From NCBI GenBank assembly GCA_051881535.1, contig JBJEQB010000006.1, positions 3,263-67,262 of the forward strand: 64,000 nt of DNA, in the 5' to 3' direction. The position numbers and the translations under genes are program-made. Positions 51,812-60,032 of the stretch are shown here, piece after piece. Every line of letters starts with the position of its first letter. Positions within the stretch are counted from its first letter, which is position 1. The stretch is from CAG-177 sp051881535 (GTDB lineage Bacteria > Bacillota > Clostridia > Oscillospirales > Acutalibacteraceae). The notes under the pieces are model-generated. The model was not told the origin of the DNA and ran no database searches. It saw nothing but the letters and a program-made list of their open reading frames with translations.

Positions 51812-52729
51812 TTATTTAAGAAAACCTTGTATAATAACTTCCTCGGCTTCTTCCTCGCTCATGCCGAAGGTCATCAGCTTTATAAGCTGGTCATTGTTAA
51901 TTCTTCCGATTGCCGCCTCGTGAACAATCTGCGCGTCGGCGGAATTGGCGGTTATTGCGGGAATGGAGCTAACCGTTGCATTGTCCATTATTATCGAGTC
52001 GCATTGAACATGGGCGCGGCATTTGGCGTTGCCCACGGCGTTCGGATGAAAAATCTGCTTTGAGCCGTCCTTGGCAACGGAGCGGGAAATAATCTGCGCT
52101 GAAGCGTCCTCGCCGTTAAGGCAGACCTCCATATCCGAGCGTGCGTGCTGATTGCCGTGGGTCAGCAGTCTTTCGGTGATTATCAGCTTTGCGCCTGCGG
52201 CAAGGCTTGCCTTGGTGTCACGCACGGTGGAGTCAACGCCCTTTATCTGCACCATTTCCATTTCGCAAACCGAATTTTCGTCCTGCTCAACAACGGTGGC
52301 GGGGTTCAGAATTCTTTCGCCCTTGCCGTCGCCCTCGCCGTAATGCTTTTCAACATATTTGACCTTTGCGTTTTTGCCGATGTGGAAGGTGTGAATTCCG
52401 TCATGTTCCGACTTTTGGTCGCCGCAGTTGTGAATTCCGCAGCCCGCAACTATCAGCACATCAGCACCCTCGCCGATGTAAAAATCGTTGTAAACAAGGT
52501 CGTCAACGCCCGTTTCGGTTATGATTACGGGAATGTGAACGCTCTCGTTCTTTGTGCCGGGGGCAACGATTATATCAATGCCCGGCTTGTCCGATTTGGG
52601 CACGATTTCAATGTTGGCGGTGGAGCGCCTTGAAAGACCCTCGCCGTTTTTTCTGATATTGTAAGCTCCTGCGGGAATTTCGTGGAGACCCGCGATTGAT
52701 TCGAGCAGGGCGCTGTCTATCTTATCCAT
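51812..52729 (-). CDS. SufB/SufD-like Fe-S cluster scaffold protein (minimal two-gene system)
   Basis: A 305-residue beta-helix protein of the SufB/SufD family, shorter than E. coli SufB (about 495) because the long N-terminal region is missing. The core includes FYIGEGADVLIVAGCGIHNCG with C97 and C102, then H109 and H113 (EHDGIHTFHIG), and the C-terminal ARSDMEVCLNGEDASAQI and INNDQLIKLMTFGMSEEEA. It pairs with SufC only; there is no sufD, sufS or sufU nearby. This matches the SUF-like minimal (SMS) systems described in anaerobes. It probably builds Fe-S clusters on the SufC ATPase. Confidence 0.88.
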   Translation of the reverse strand: MDKIDSALLESIAGLHEIPAGAYNIRKNGEGLSRRSTANIEIVPKSDKPGIDIIVAPGTKNESVHIPVIITETGVDDLVYNDFYIGEGADVLIVAGCGIHNCGDQKSEHDGIHTFHIGKNAKVKYVEKHYGEGDGKGERILNPATVVEQDENSVCEMEMVQIKGVDSTVRDTKASLAAGAKLIITERLLTHGNQHARSDMEVCLNGEDASAQIISRSVAKDGSKQIFHPNAVGNAKCRAHVQCDSIIMDNATVSSIPAITANSADAQIVHEAAIGRINNDQLIKLMTFGMSEEEAEEVIIQGFLK

Positions 52730-52787
52730 AGTTTATAACCATTCCTTTCAAAAAAGGCAGAAATTGAGTTTAATGCCGCGTTTCGGA

Positions 52788-53513
52788 TTAATCGTGGCCG
52801 CGGAAGCCGCAGTTTTCGTTGAATTCGCCCATAAGGCGCGGGAAAATCTTGTCCTTTGAGCCTGAATCTCTGATTTTTCCGTCCGCTATGACAATCATTT
52901 CGTCTGCAAGCTGCATTATTCTTTCCTGATGAGAAATAACAATAACGCTTTGGTGGCTGCCCTTGCTCATTGCCTTGAAGCTTTCAACGAGCATCGAGAA
53001 GCTCCATAGGTCAATGCCTGCCTCGGGCTCGTCAAAAATGGCAAGACCGAGCTTGCGCGCCATAAGAGTTGCAATTTCAATTCGCTTTGCTTCGCCGCCC
53101 GAAAGGGAGTTATCCATTTCGCGGTTGAGATAATCCTTTGAGCAAAGCCCCACGCTTGTCAGATAGCCGCAACATTCGTCAACAGGCAGCTCACTGCCTG
53201 CGGCAAGCGAGAGCAGACGGCGCACCGTCAGCCCCTTGAAGCGCGGCGGCTGCTGAAAGGCATAGCCTATGCCGAGCTTTGCCCTTTCCGTTACGGAAAG
53301 CGAGGTAATATCGGTGCCGTTATATATTATTTTGCCGCCCGTGGGCTTTTCGATGCCCATAATCAGGCGGGCAAGAGTTGATTTGCCGCCGCCGTTAGGT
53401 CCTGTTATGACGGTGAACGCGCCGTCGGGAACTTCAAGACTTACGCCATCGATTATTTCAAGATTGGAGCCGTCCACATCAACATTAAAAGAAACATTTT
53501 CAAGCTTTAACAT
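52788..53513 (-). CDS. sufC: SufC-like Fe-S cluster assembly ATPase
   Basis: A 241-residue soluble ABC ATPase: Walker A GPNGGGKST (38-46), signature LSGGEAKRIE near 138, Walker B LAIFDEPEAGIDLWSF near 158, and HQ switch VISHQERIM. The GGEAKR and DEPEAGID motifs are typical of SufC rather than transporter ATPases. It is co-transcribed with the SufB-like scaffold 58 bases downstream, from the promoter at 53545-53573. Clusters made here would serve enzymes such as the Nth protein in this window. Confidence 0.9.
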   Translation of the reverse strand: MLKLENVSFNVDVDGSNLEIIDGVSLEVPDGAFTVITGPNGGGKSTLARLIMGIEKPTGGKIIYNGTDITSLSVTERAKLGIGYAFQQPPRFKGLTVRRLLSLAAGSELPVDECCGYLTSVGLCSKDYLNREMDNSLSGGEAKRIEIATLMARKLGLAIFDEPEAGIDLWSFSMLVESFKAMSKGSHQSVIVISHQERIMQLADEMIVIADGKIRDSGSKDKIFPRLMGEFNENCGFRGHD

Positions 53514-53544
53514 ATATCTTCTCCGTTTTGCATTTTATCGGTTT

Positions 53545-53573
53545 ATTATATACCATTTAAGGGATTTTATCAA
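53545..53573 (-). promoter_or_regulatory. Sigma-A promoter of the SufC/SufB-like operon
   Basis: On the minus strand: TTGATA (53568-53573), 17 bases, TATAAT (53545-53550), about 32 bases before the start codon. No obvious IscR- or Fur-type palindrome was noticed. Confidence 0.85.
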
Positions 53574-53585
53574 CAGTAAATTGAG

Positions 53586-55118
53586 TTATTTTCTCCACAG
53601 CCTGCGGTCAAGGCTTCTGTATTGCACCGCCTGCGCGATATGGTTTGCTTCAATGCTCGGACTGCCCTCAAGGTCGGCGACGGTTCGGGCAACGCGCAGG
53701 ATTTTATCATAGGCTCTTGCCGAAAAATCCAGCTTTTCAAAAACCTGTTCAAGCAAAACCATTGCCTGCGGAGTGGGGCGGCAGAATTCGCGGGTCATTG
53801 CGGGAGTCATCTTGGCATTGCAGGTAATTCCCGAGCCTTTCAGACGCTCCTGCTGAATTTTACGCGCGGCATTGACGCGCTTTTTGATATCCGCCGAGCA
53901 TTCCGAGGGCATTTTGCTCGAAAGCTTTTCAAAATCAACGGGCGGCACTTCAATGTGAATATCGATTCTGTCAAGCAGAGGACCCGAAACCCTTGCAAGG
54001 TAACGCTTTGCCGCGCCCTCGGGGCAGGTGCATTTTCTTTTGGGGTGACCGTGGAAGCCGCAGGGGCAGGGATTCATCGCGCAGACTATCATTGCCGAGC
54101 AGGGATAGGTCAGAGAAGCGTTTGCGCGGGAAATGGTTATTTTCCCGTCCTCAATGGGCTGGCGCAAAACCTCCATTGCCGTGCGTGAAAATTCGGGAAG
54201 CTCGTCAAGAAAGAGAACTCCGTTATGCGAAAGAGAGATTTCGCCGGGGCGCGGAATTGCTCCTCCGCCCGAAAGACCTGCGGGCGAAACCGTGTGATGC
54301 GGCGCTCTGAACGGGCGTTCCCTGATAAGCGAAACTCCCTCGGGAAGTGCGCCCGCGATCGAATAAAGCTCCGTGGTTTGCAGGCTTTCTTCAAAGGTCA
54401 TATCAGGCAGGATTGACGGCAGGCGTTTGGCAAGCATACTTTTGCCCGAGCCGGGAGGACCGACCATAATAATGTTATGACCGCCCGCCGCGGCGATTTC
54501 AAGAGCATAGCGCGCCTCCTGCTGACCCATAACATCGCGGAAATCGGGCAGGGGAGCGTGCGGTGCTTCTGCCTTTGCGGCTGTGTCGGGGCTGACGGGC
54601 TTGAGAAGCTCCTCACCCGTCAGATGCCGCACAACCTGGCGCACATTTTCAACTGCGTAAACCTCAATATCCGTTACAACCGAGCTTTCAAGAGCATTGG
54701 CGGCAGGCACGAAAACGCGCTTTATTCCGCTTTTGCGCGCTCTGATAACCATGGGCAAAACTCCGTTTACCCTGCGGATAAGTCCGTCAAGCGAAAGCTC
54801 GCCGACAAAGGCGCAGTCGTCAAGATTACAGCGGAGCTGCTGACCCGCCTGCAAAATGGCAATAAGTATCGGCAGGTCATAAACGGGACCCTCCTTGCGG
54901 ATATCGGCAGGTGAAAGATTGATTGTTATTCTGCTCTGAGGGAAGGAATATCCGCTGTTTTTGATTGCGGAGCGCACTCTGTTGCGGGATTCGCTGACAG
55001 CCGTGTCGGGCAGACCGACAAGGTCAACACGGGGCAGACCTTGCCCGTAGTCAACCTCAACGCCTACCATATAGCTGTCAATTCCGAAAAGTCCCATGCT
55101 GTTAATGCGAGCAAACAT
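53586..55118 (-). CDS. comM: YifB/ComM-family Mg-chelatase-like AAA+ protein
   Basis: A 510-residue protein: an N-terminal Lon-protease-like substrate domain (DSYMVGVEVDYGQGLPRVDL in parts; no catalytic role known), a central AAA+ domain with Walker A GPPGSGKSML (220-229), Walker B GVLFLDELPEFS, and a C-terminal helical domain (CRPTPQAMVLLEQVFEKL). Homologues act as a branch-migration helicase in natural transformation, though most hosts are not known to be competent. A 54-base longer frame exists, but GGGAG with 8-base spacing fixes ATG 55118. A cysteine group CNPCPCGFHGHPKRKCTC (about 365-382) is conserved in the family. Confidence 0.93.
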   Translation of the reverse strand: MFARINSMGLFGIDSYMVGVEVDYGQGLPRVDLVGLPDTAVSESRNRVRSAIKNSGYSFPQSRITINLSPADIRKEGPVYDLPILIAILQAGQQLRCNLDDCAFVGELSLDGLIRRVNGVLPMVIRARKSGIKRVFVPAANALESSVVTDIEVYAVENVRQVVRHLTGEELLKPVSPDTAAKAEAPHAPLPDFRDVMGQQEARYALEIAAAGGHNIIMVGPPGSGKSMLAKRLPSILPDMTFEESLQTTELYSIAGALPEGVSLIRERPFRAPHHTVSPAGLSGGGAIPRPGEISLSHNGVLFLDELPEFSRTAMEVLRQPIEDGKITISRANASLTYPCSAMIVCAMNPCPCGFHGHPKRKCTCPEGAAKRYLARVSGPLLDRIDIHIEVPPVDFEKLSSKMPSECSADIKKRVNAARKIQQERLKGSGITCNAKMTPAMTREFCRPTPQAMVLLEQVFEKLDFSARAYDKILRVARTVADLEGSPSIEANHIAQAVQYRSLDRRLWRK

Positions 55119-55143
55119 TTTAACCACTCCCTCTTTCCCGAAT

Positions 55144-55172
55144 ATAATATCACATTGAGGGGAAAAAGACAA
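55144..55172 (-). promoter_or_regulatory. Sigma-A promoter of comM
   Basis: On the minus strand: TTGTCT (55167-55172), 17 bases, TATTAT (55144-55149), 26 bases before the start codon. It begins right after the terminator of the preceding gene. Confidence 0.75.
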
Positions 55173-55187
55173 TATAAAAAGAGGCTT

Positions 55188-55218
55188 GCATCGGTTGAAT
55201 TCCGACGCAAGCCGTTTA
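55188..55218 (-). terminator. Terminator of the Thr-rich protein gene
   Basis: GGCTTGCATCGG and CCGACGCAAGCC form a 12-bp stem with one mismatch around TTGAATT, followed on the minus strand by TCTTTTTATATT. The loop and lower stem match the hairpin at 18498-18537 (shared CGGTTGAATT), so the two belong to one repeat family. Confidence 0.8.
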
Positions 55219-55251
55219 TGTGAGATTTAATTCTGTTTAAAAGCGGATAAA

Positions 55252-55740
55252 TCAGTTATCCTTCTTGGTCTTAACAACTGCGATTGTGCCTGCCGCAAGA
55301 GCAAGGAGAGCGATTGCGGGAACGGCAACGCTGCTGCCCGTTGAGGGGATAGCGGAGTCAACATTTGCGGGCTTCTTGGTTGTTGCGGGCTTCTTTGTGG
55401 TGTCGCCCTCGTCGATAACGGTTTCACCGGGCTTGCGGGTTACGGTAGGAGCTTCGTCAGCCTTGGTGGTATCGTCAGCCTTGGCGGTTGTTGTGGTTGC
55501 ATCATCGGCAGCCTTGGTAGTAGTTGTGGTTGCATCATCGGCAGCCTTGGTGGTTGTTGTGGTGGTCGAATTTTCTGCAGCCTTGGTGGTCGTTGTGGTA
55601 TCGTCCGCCTTGGTGGTTGTTGTGGTGGTGTTGCGTACATCATTGGGGTCGTCATTTTCAGCAAAAGCCGAAACAGCAAGTGTGCAGAAAGCTACTGCCG
55701 CAATGATAACTGCAAGCAGTAAAGAAACAGTCTTTTTCAT
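55252..55740 (-). CDS. Thr-rich cell-surface protein with a sortase-type C-terminus
   Basis: A 162-residue exported protein: signal peptide (about 1-27), then about five copies of an 11-12 residue repeat of the type TTTTTKAADDA, a Lys/Thr/Pro segment (TTKKPATTKKPA), and a C-terminal sorting signal: IPSTG at about 130-134, a hydrophobic helix and the tail KTKKDN. IPSTG differs from LPXTG in its first residue. It may serve as a wall-spanning spacer or stress-related surface protein. No sortase gene is in the window. Start at ATG 55740 was chosen over longer frames because AAGGATGG gives good spacing. Confidence 0.8.
   Translation of the reverse strand: MKKTVSLLLAVIIAAVAFCTLAVSAFAENDDPNDVRNTTTTTTKADDTTTTTKAAENSTTTTTTKAADDATTTTTKAADDATTTTAKADDTTKADEAPTVTRKPGETVIDEGDTTKKPATTKKPANVDSAIPSTGSSVAVPAIALLALAAGTIAVVKTKKDN
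55455..55632 (-). repeat. Tandem coding repeats (Thr-Lys-Ala-Asp units)
   Basis: Within the Thr-rich gene, units of about 33-36 bases repeat about five times. Two neighbouring units near 55494-55560 are identical over 26 bases. Such repeats expand and contract by slippage, so strain-to-strain length differences are likely. Confidence 0.8.
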
Positions 55741-55787
55741 TTTAGTTACCATCCTTTTTAAAAATTTTGTATCGTGAATACAAGCAT

Positions 55788-55816
55788 ATTTTACACGCAT
55801 TGCCCCGGTTTGTCAA
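55788..55816 (-). promoter_or_regulatory. Sigma-A promoter of the Thr-rich surface protein
   Basis: On the minus strand: TTGACA (55811-55816), 17 bases, TAAAAT (55788-55793), 48 bases before the start codon. It is one of the best promoter matches in the window, suggesting high expression. Confidence 0.85.
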
Positions 55817-55925
55817 GTGAATGAATTTGCCAATTACAAATTGTGATTTATTTTTTGAGATATGCCTGAATTTCAGACGATATAGGTGAAAAAATAGAAT
55901 AAATCTATGTGAAAGGAGCTTAAAT

Positions 55926-56102
55926 ATGCCCCAAAGTTTTCCCAAAAAAGAGAAAAACAAGGCTCAGTGGCACTTTGACAATCAGCACGGCAGGCAGGAA
56001 TATGACCTGAATGACGAGGATATTCACACCGATGTTCTCGGGAGCTACACCGGAACGCCTTATGACGGCGTGCGCCCCGTTCAGGATGCCGATGACCTTT
56101 AA
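55926..56102 (+). CDS. 58-residue protein of unknown function
   Basis: A short, hydrophilic protein, MPQSFPKKEKNKAQWHFDNQ then HGRQEYDLNDEDIHTDVLGS and YTGTPYDGVRPVQDADDL. It is basic at the N-terminus and acidic at the C-terminus, without signal peptide or membrane helix. AAAGGAG lies 8 bases before the ATG. The good ribosome site, even amino-acid use and the ordered charge pattern argue it is real. I do not recognise a family. Confidence 0.65.
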   Translation: MPQSFPKKEKNKAQWHFDNQHGRQEYDLNDEDIHTDVLGSYTGTPYDGVRPVQDADDL

Positions 56103-56308
56103 AAGCCGAAATAAGTAATGCGCTTTTCAGAGCGTGAGGGCGGAGCGCACTGTGCCTATGCGCTCCGCCGTTCCACTCCATCTTTTGTCCCCTTTTCCGA
56201 ATCCTTTCCCCAAAGGAAACGGAATGTATGAAAGTTCCGCTTTGACTGAGCCTTAAGGCTCGCAGCCCCAATCCATCCGAGAGTTCGGGACAACGGAAAT
56301 TCATTGCG
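56103..56308. other. Intergenic region with a long GC hairpin
   Basis: The gap between the 58-residue gene and the convergent beta-propeller gene holds the inverted pair GGCGGAGCGCA / TGCGCTCCGCC (about 56139-56170) with a 10-base loop but no clear T-run. It might be a terminator for the minus-strand gene or an RNA structure. No gene was found. Confidence 0.45.
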
Positions 56309-58378
56309 TTATATTTCTAATGACGAAATAATCTTTGCATCGTCAACGGAAAATGCGGATATTTTCTGACCCGAAACGGTGTAAAGCGTTCCGTTGATGA
56401 AAATTCCTCTGACTGCCGCGTCGCCTATAACCGAAGTGTCGTGATTATAAGTGCCGACGGGTGAAATCTTGCCGTCCGAAACATTAAAGAGAAGATAAGC
56501 CGATATCTGAGTTCCTGCGGCGGGATTGTTTTTGATAACGGGAATTCCGAAAATGGTTTTGTCGGAATTCAGAACAACACAGCGGCTGTCTCCCGCGGCG
56601 GGCATAGAACATTCTCCGCCCAGGCTGTAAACTGAGGCGGTTTTTGGATTATCGGGGTCGCTGACATCAAAGAGCGAAATCGTAACCTCGCCGCTGCCCG
56701 ATTCATCGGGCGCGCCTGCCGCAACGCCTATGAGCATATTGCCCGAAACGGCGCAGAGATTTTCATAAAATCCGCTTGTTGAAATCATTCCCGCGACCTT
56801 TGGCTTTGAATAATCCGAGAAATCGATTATCATTGTTTTTTCGTTATTGTCGCCCGCAACAACATAGCCGTTGCTGCCGATGAATTTTACGCTTCTTATC
56901 TTTTCGCCTCGGAAAATTCCTTTAAGACCGCTGACGAATTCCATCTTGTTGTTAAGAAGATATATATTACTTGAATCTGTATCGGTTGTAACCGCTCTGA
57001 GATAACCGCTCTTTTCGTCAACCGAAAGACCGCTCACCAGAGTGCCCTCGGCAACATATGAGCCGCCGAAGCTTATGGCGGAGCCGTTGATATTGAAGCG
57101 GTAAATCTCCGTCAGGCTCTTTTCGGAATCAACCGAAACAAAGCCTCTTGAAACCGTTACCGAGTGCGGCGAGCAGAAAACCTCGTTGCCGCAGCCGAGA
57201 ACGGCAAGCCTGCCGACAGAGGCGGCAGAATCCGAAATATCAGTAACGGTAATGAAAAGATAGGAAGCCTTCGGGTCATTAACGGCAATGAAGATATCCT
57301 CGGCTCTCAGGGTTATGCCTGAGCCGTTGATGCTGAATGTCGGAATAACGCCGCTTTCCGAAAATTTCTTTGAGTCCGAAATCACGGGAATGGATTTTTC
57401 GGTTACAAGGCAAAGCCTGTTTTCGTGAAGGCTTGAAGCAACATATTCGCCGTCCTGAATATGCTCGCGTATCTTTTTGGGAGCGGTGGGATCCGATATG
57501 TCGTAATAAACGGCAACGGTTGAAAGCTTGTCAAAAGCCGCCGTGCCCGTCATTGAATAGCTGTATCGGCGCATAAGAGCAATCAGCTTGTTGCTTTTCA
57601 GATAGATTTCGATACATTCGTCAACCGTGTCGGCGCTGTCCGCAGAGGAGAGAACTATGGTTGAAACCGTTTCCATCTTATCTGCGGGAACTGCCTTGAC
57701 AATTTTAATCTGCTCTGTTGCGCTTCCGGTTTTGCTGTCGGTTCCCGTTGTAACAATATATAAATATTCCCCATCGTTTTTGACTATATCCGCTTCAAAA
57801 TCCCCCGAAACGGATATGCCGTGTGCCTTGAATGCCGAGCTTTCGGCAACATAAGTCTCCGAGCTGCCGTCCGGCTGTTTCATTCCGGCAACATAGTTGC
57901 TGTAACCCTCAATGATTCTGTCCACAACGCCCTCGGTTGCAGGCTCGGAAGAGCCGTTTCCGTCAGTCTTTTCGGCTGAATCGGTTTTGCCTGCTTCGCC
58001 TGACTTTCCGTCAAGAATATCAAGCACGGCTTTTTCGACTTCCTTATAGCTTTGAGCGTTTCTGACAGGATTGCGCCCTTCATAGCCCTTGTAGAACGAG
58101 TCGGTTTTAATAACCTTGACTCCGCCCATTCTCATAAACAGCGCGCAGGCAACCACGATTGCAAGCATTGCGGCAGCCGCCGTGAGCCTGCGAAGAGCTG
58201 CGGTGTTTCCGTTTTTAGTCCCCGTTTTATCGGAAAAATCCTTAATTTCTCTTTCGTTATTTTTAATCATCCCGACGATGCTTTCCTTTTGCAGGCGAAG
58301 CGGTATTTTCGCCGAGCTGACACTCTTTTCAAATTCCCCGTGAAGCATATCCAAAGTCTGTTTGTCGCTTTTCTTCAT
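56309..58378 (-). CDS. Membrane protein with extracytoplasmic beta-propeller domain (candidate anti-sigma partner)
   Basis: A 689-residue protein with a cytoplasmic N-terminus (about 1-62, including KIPLRLQKESIVGMIKNNER in parts), one membrane helix (about 63-84) and a large extracytoplasmic part. The latter matches the beta-propeller domain family PF09826 (repeated blades such as VYYDISDPTAPKKIREH, IIDFSDYSKPKVAGMIS and LFDVSDPDNPKTASVYS). It starts 20 bases after an ECF sigma factor, an arrangement typical of sigma/anti-sigma pairs; the N-terminus would bind the sigma factor and the propeller may sense a signal outside. This role is an inference. Confidence 0.82.
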   Translation of the reverse strand: MKKSDKQTLDMLHGEFEKSVSSAKIPLRLQKESIVGMIKNNEREIKDFSDKTGTKNGNTAALRRLTAAAAMLAIVVACALFMRMGGVKVIKTDSFYKGYEGRNPVRNAQSYKEVEKAVLDILDGKSGEAGKTDSAEKTDGNGSSEPATEGVVDRIIEGYSNYVAGMKQPDGSSETYVAESSAFKAHGISVSGDFEADIVKNDGEYLYIVTTGTDSKTGSATEQIKIVKAVPADKMETVSTIVLSSADSADTVDECIEIYLKSNKLIALMRRYSYSMTGTAAFDKLSTVAVYYDISDPTAPKKIREHIQDGEYVASSLHENRLCLVTEKSIPVISDSKKFSESGVIPTFSINGSGITLRAEDIFIAVNDPKASYLFITVTDISDSAASVGRLAVLGCGNEVFCSPHSVTVSRGFVSVDSEKSLTEIYRFNINGSAISFGGSYVAEGTLVSGLSVDEKSGYLRAVTTDTDSSNIYLLNNKMEFVSGLKGIFRGEKIRSVKFIGSNGYVVAGDNNEKTMIIDFSDYSKPKVAGMISTSGFYENLCAVSGNMLIGVAAGAPDESGSGEVTISLFDVSDPDNPKTASVYSLGGECSMPAAGDSRCVVLNSDKTIFGIPVIKNNPAAGTQISAYLLFNVSDGKISPVGTYNHDTSVIGDAAVRGIFINGTLYTVSGQKISAFSVDDAKIISSLEI

Positions 58379-58398
58379 CTTTTCATCCCCCTTTCTTT

Positions 58399-58932
58399 TT
58401 AAATTTCGCCGCCGAGCGAGCCTCTCAGCTTTTTGAGCGCTCTTTTAAGCTTAGAGCGCACCGTTGACGGCGGACAGCCGAGTATTTCGCCTATCTCGTG
58501 GCTTTTGTAATTGCCCAGAATACTGAGTAAAACAATCTCTCTTTCATCCTCGGCAAGCTGTTCAAGTGCCCTTTTCAGCTCGACCGAAAGCTCAAGGCTT
58601 TCAAAGCCGGCAGGCTCTTTAAATCCCCCGTCTTCGTCATCGAGATAAACCAGCGATTTTTGTTTTTGGCTGTCGGTATAATATCTTTTGCAGGCGGCGC
58701 AGAGAATTTTAAACATCCATCCTTTAAACGCCTGAGCTTTTTTCAGGGATTTTATCTGGCTGAATGCAGATAAAACCGCGTCGGAAACGGCGTCCTGCGC
58801 GAGAGTTTCACTGCCCGTGACACAGCACGCATAGCAATACATTTCCTTATAATAAAGCTCATAAAGCTCGCCGAAGGCTTCGGCGCTGCCGTTTTGTGCA
58901 AGAGTAACGAGTTCGTTTATCTGAGCGCTCAA
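58399..58932 (-). CDS. ECF-type RNA polymerase sigma factor
   Basis: A 177-residue sigma-70-family factor. Region 2 covers about residues 10-75 (EAFGELYELYYKEMYCYACC and AFKGWMFKILCAACKRYY, in parts); region 4 covers about 115-170 (LAEDEREIVLLSILGNYKSH then EIGEILGCPPSTVRSKLKRA). There is no region 1 or 3. The start is TTG at 58932, preceded by AAGGAGGG. It is the first gene of an operon with the beta-propeller protein. Target promoters are unknown. Confidence 0.9.
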   Translation of the reverse strand: MSAQINELVTLAQNGSAEAFGELYELYYKEMYCYACCVTGSETLAQDAVSDAVLSAFSQIKSLKKAQAFKGWMFKILCAACKRYYTDSQKQKSLVYLDDEDGGFKEPAGFESLELSVELKRALEQLAEDEREIVLLSILGNYKSHEIGEILGCPPSTVRSKLKRALKKLRGSLGGEI

Positions 58933-59021
58933 GACCGACCCTCCTTACCACCTTCATTTAATAAGTGTGCGATTAGTCTGTTTTTGTTGCATCGATTTTG
59001 AAAAAATTTTAATTTTTTTCA

Positions 59022-59051
59022 TTGCACTGATTTCACGGGATATACTATACA
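59022..59051 (+). promoter_or_regulatory. Possible promoter of the deacetylase gene
   Basis: TTGCAC (59022-59027), 18 bases, TATACA (59046-59051), about 30 bases before the GTG start. Two other -10 registers (TATACT, TACTAT) overlap, so the assignment is weak. Confidence 0.4.
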
Positions 59052-59081
59052 CGAAAAACCATTATAAAGCAAGGTGTATTT

Positions 59082-60026
59082 GTGAAAAAAGTATTATCAT
59101 TATTAATTATTACTTGCGTAATATTCCTGACGGGCTGTACGGGCAGAAAAACTCTTGAAGAAAATGACGCCAACGCTCCCGTAACGGTTGAGGATGCGCG
59201 CGAAACTCAAACCCTTACGGCGGCGCAGACTTCATCCGCCGGAATAACCTGCGCTCTGACGGGCAGACCGCCGCTTCCCACCGCCGTTTTTACCGTTAAT
59301 GACCCCGAAAACACCCGAGGGCTTTCAAACGAGAAAAAAGAACACAGCTTCGGCACGGCAAAGAACGGTCAGCCCCATGAAATTTCGGTCAACGCTCAGA
59401 AATATTTTGACAGCCTTGACTATAAAGCGGTCTGCTATGACTCAAAGTGCGCCGAAAAAAGGCTTTATCTGACCTTTGACTGCGGCTGGGAAAACGGCTG
59501 CACGGCAAAGGTGCTCGATGTGCTGAAAGAAAAAAAGGTTCCCGCAGCGTTTTTCTGCACGCTCGATCACATTAAATCTTCACCCGAGCTTATTGCGAGA
59601 ATGATAAACGAGGGTCATATCGTCGGCAACCATTCCGCAAAGCATCCGAATTTTTCGCAAATCTCAAGGCAGAGAATGGCGAAGGAAATTCTGGACTGCG
59701 ATAATTGGCTGCGCGAAAATTTCGGCTATACCTCCGGATATTTCCGATTCCCCGAGGGGTGCTACACGGAAAATGCGCTTGAGCTTGTCAGCTCAATGGG
59801 CTATAAAAGCATCTTTTGGTCGTGCGCTTATGCGGATTGGGATGTCAAAAAGACCAAGGGAGGGCAGTATGCCTTTGAAACGGTTACAGCCCGCTTGCAC
59901 CCGGGTGCGATTATTCTGCTCCACTCGGTTTCGCCCGATAATGCCGAGGCGCTCGGTGATATTATTGATTGGGCAAGGCAAAACGGCTATGAATTCAAAG
60001 CGCTGAGCGATTATAAATTCAGTTAA
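59082..60026 (+). CDS. Polysaccharide deacetylase lipoprotein (PdaA-like)
   Basis: A 314-residue lipoprotein (lipobox FLTGC, Cys 19) with a NodB/CE4 domain. Motif 1 is TFDCGWENG with D133 in place of the usual TFDDGP, as in PdaA-type muramic-acid deacetylases, and motif 2 has the zinc histidines H184 and H188 (HSAKH). The FRFPEGCYTENAL segment near 217 is motif 3. Substrate is most likely N-acetylmuramic acid of peptidoglycan. The start is GTG at 59082. It is divergent from the sigma factor gene. Confidence 0.88.
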   Translation: MKKVLSLLIITCVIFLTGCTGRKTLEENDANAPVTVEDARETQTLTAAQTSSAGITCALTGRPPLPTAVFTVNDPENTRGLSNEKKEHSFGTAKNGQPHEISVNAQKYFDSLDYKAVCYDSKCAEKRLYLTFDCGWENGCTAKVLDVLKEKKVPAAFFCTLDHIKSSPELIARMINEGHIVGNHSAKHPNFSQISRQRMAKEILDCDNWLRENFGYTSGYFRFPEGCYTENALELVSSMGYKSIFWSCAYADWDVKKTKGGQYAFETVTARLHPGAIILLHSVSPDNAEALGDIIDWARQNGYEFKALSDYKFS

Positions 60027-60032
60027 AAATAT

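Noticed and set aside
55265..55777. A Val-rich 170-codon plus-strand frame opposite the Thr-rich protein
   Set aside because: Val-rich repeats are simply the complement of Thr codons; the minus strand has signal peptide, sorting signal, promoter and terminator.
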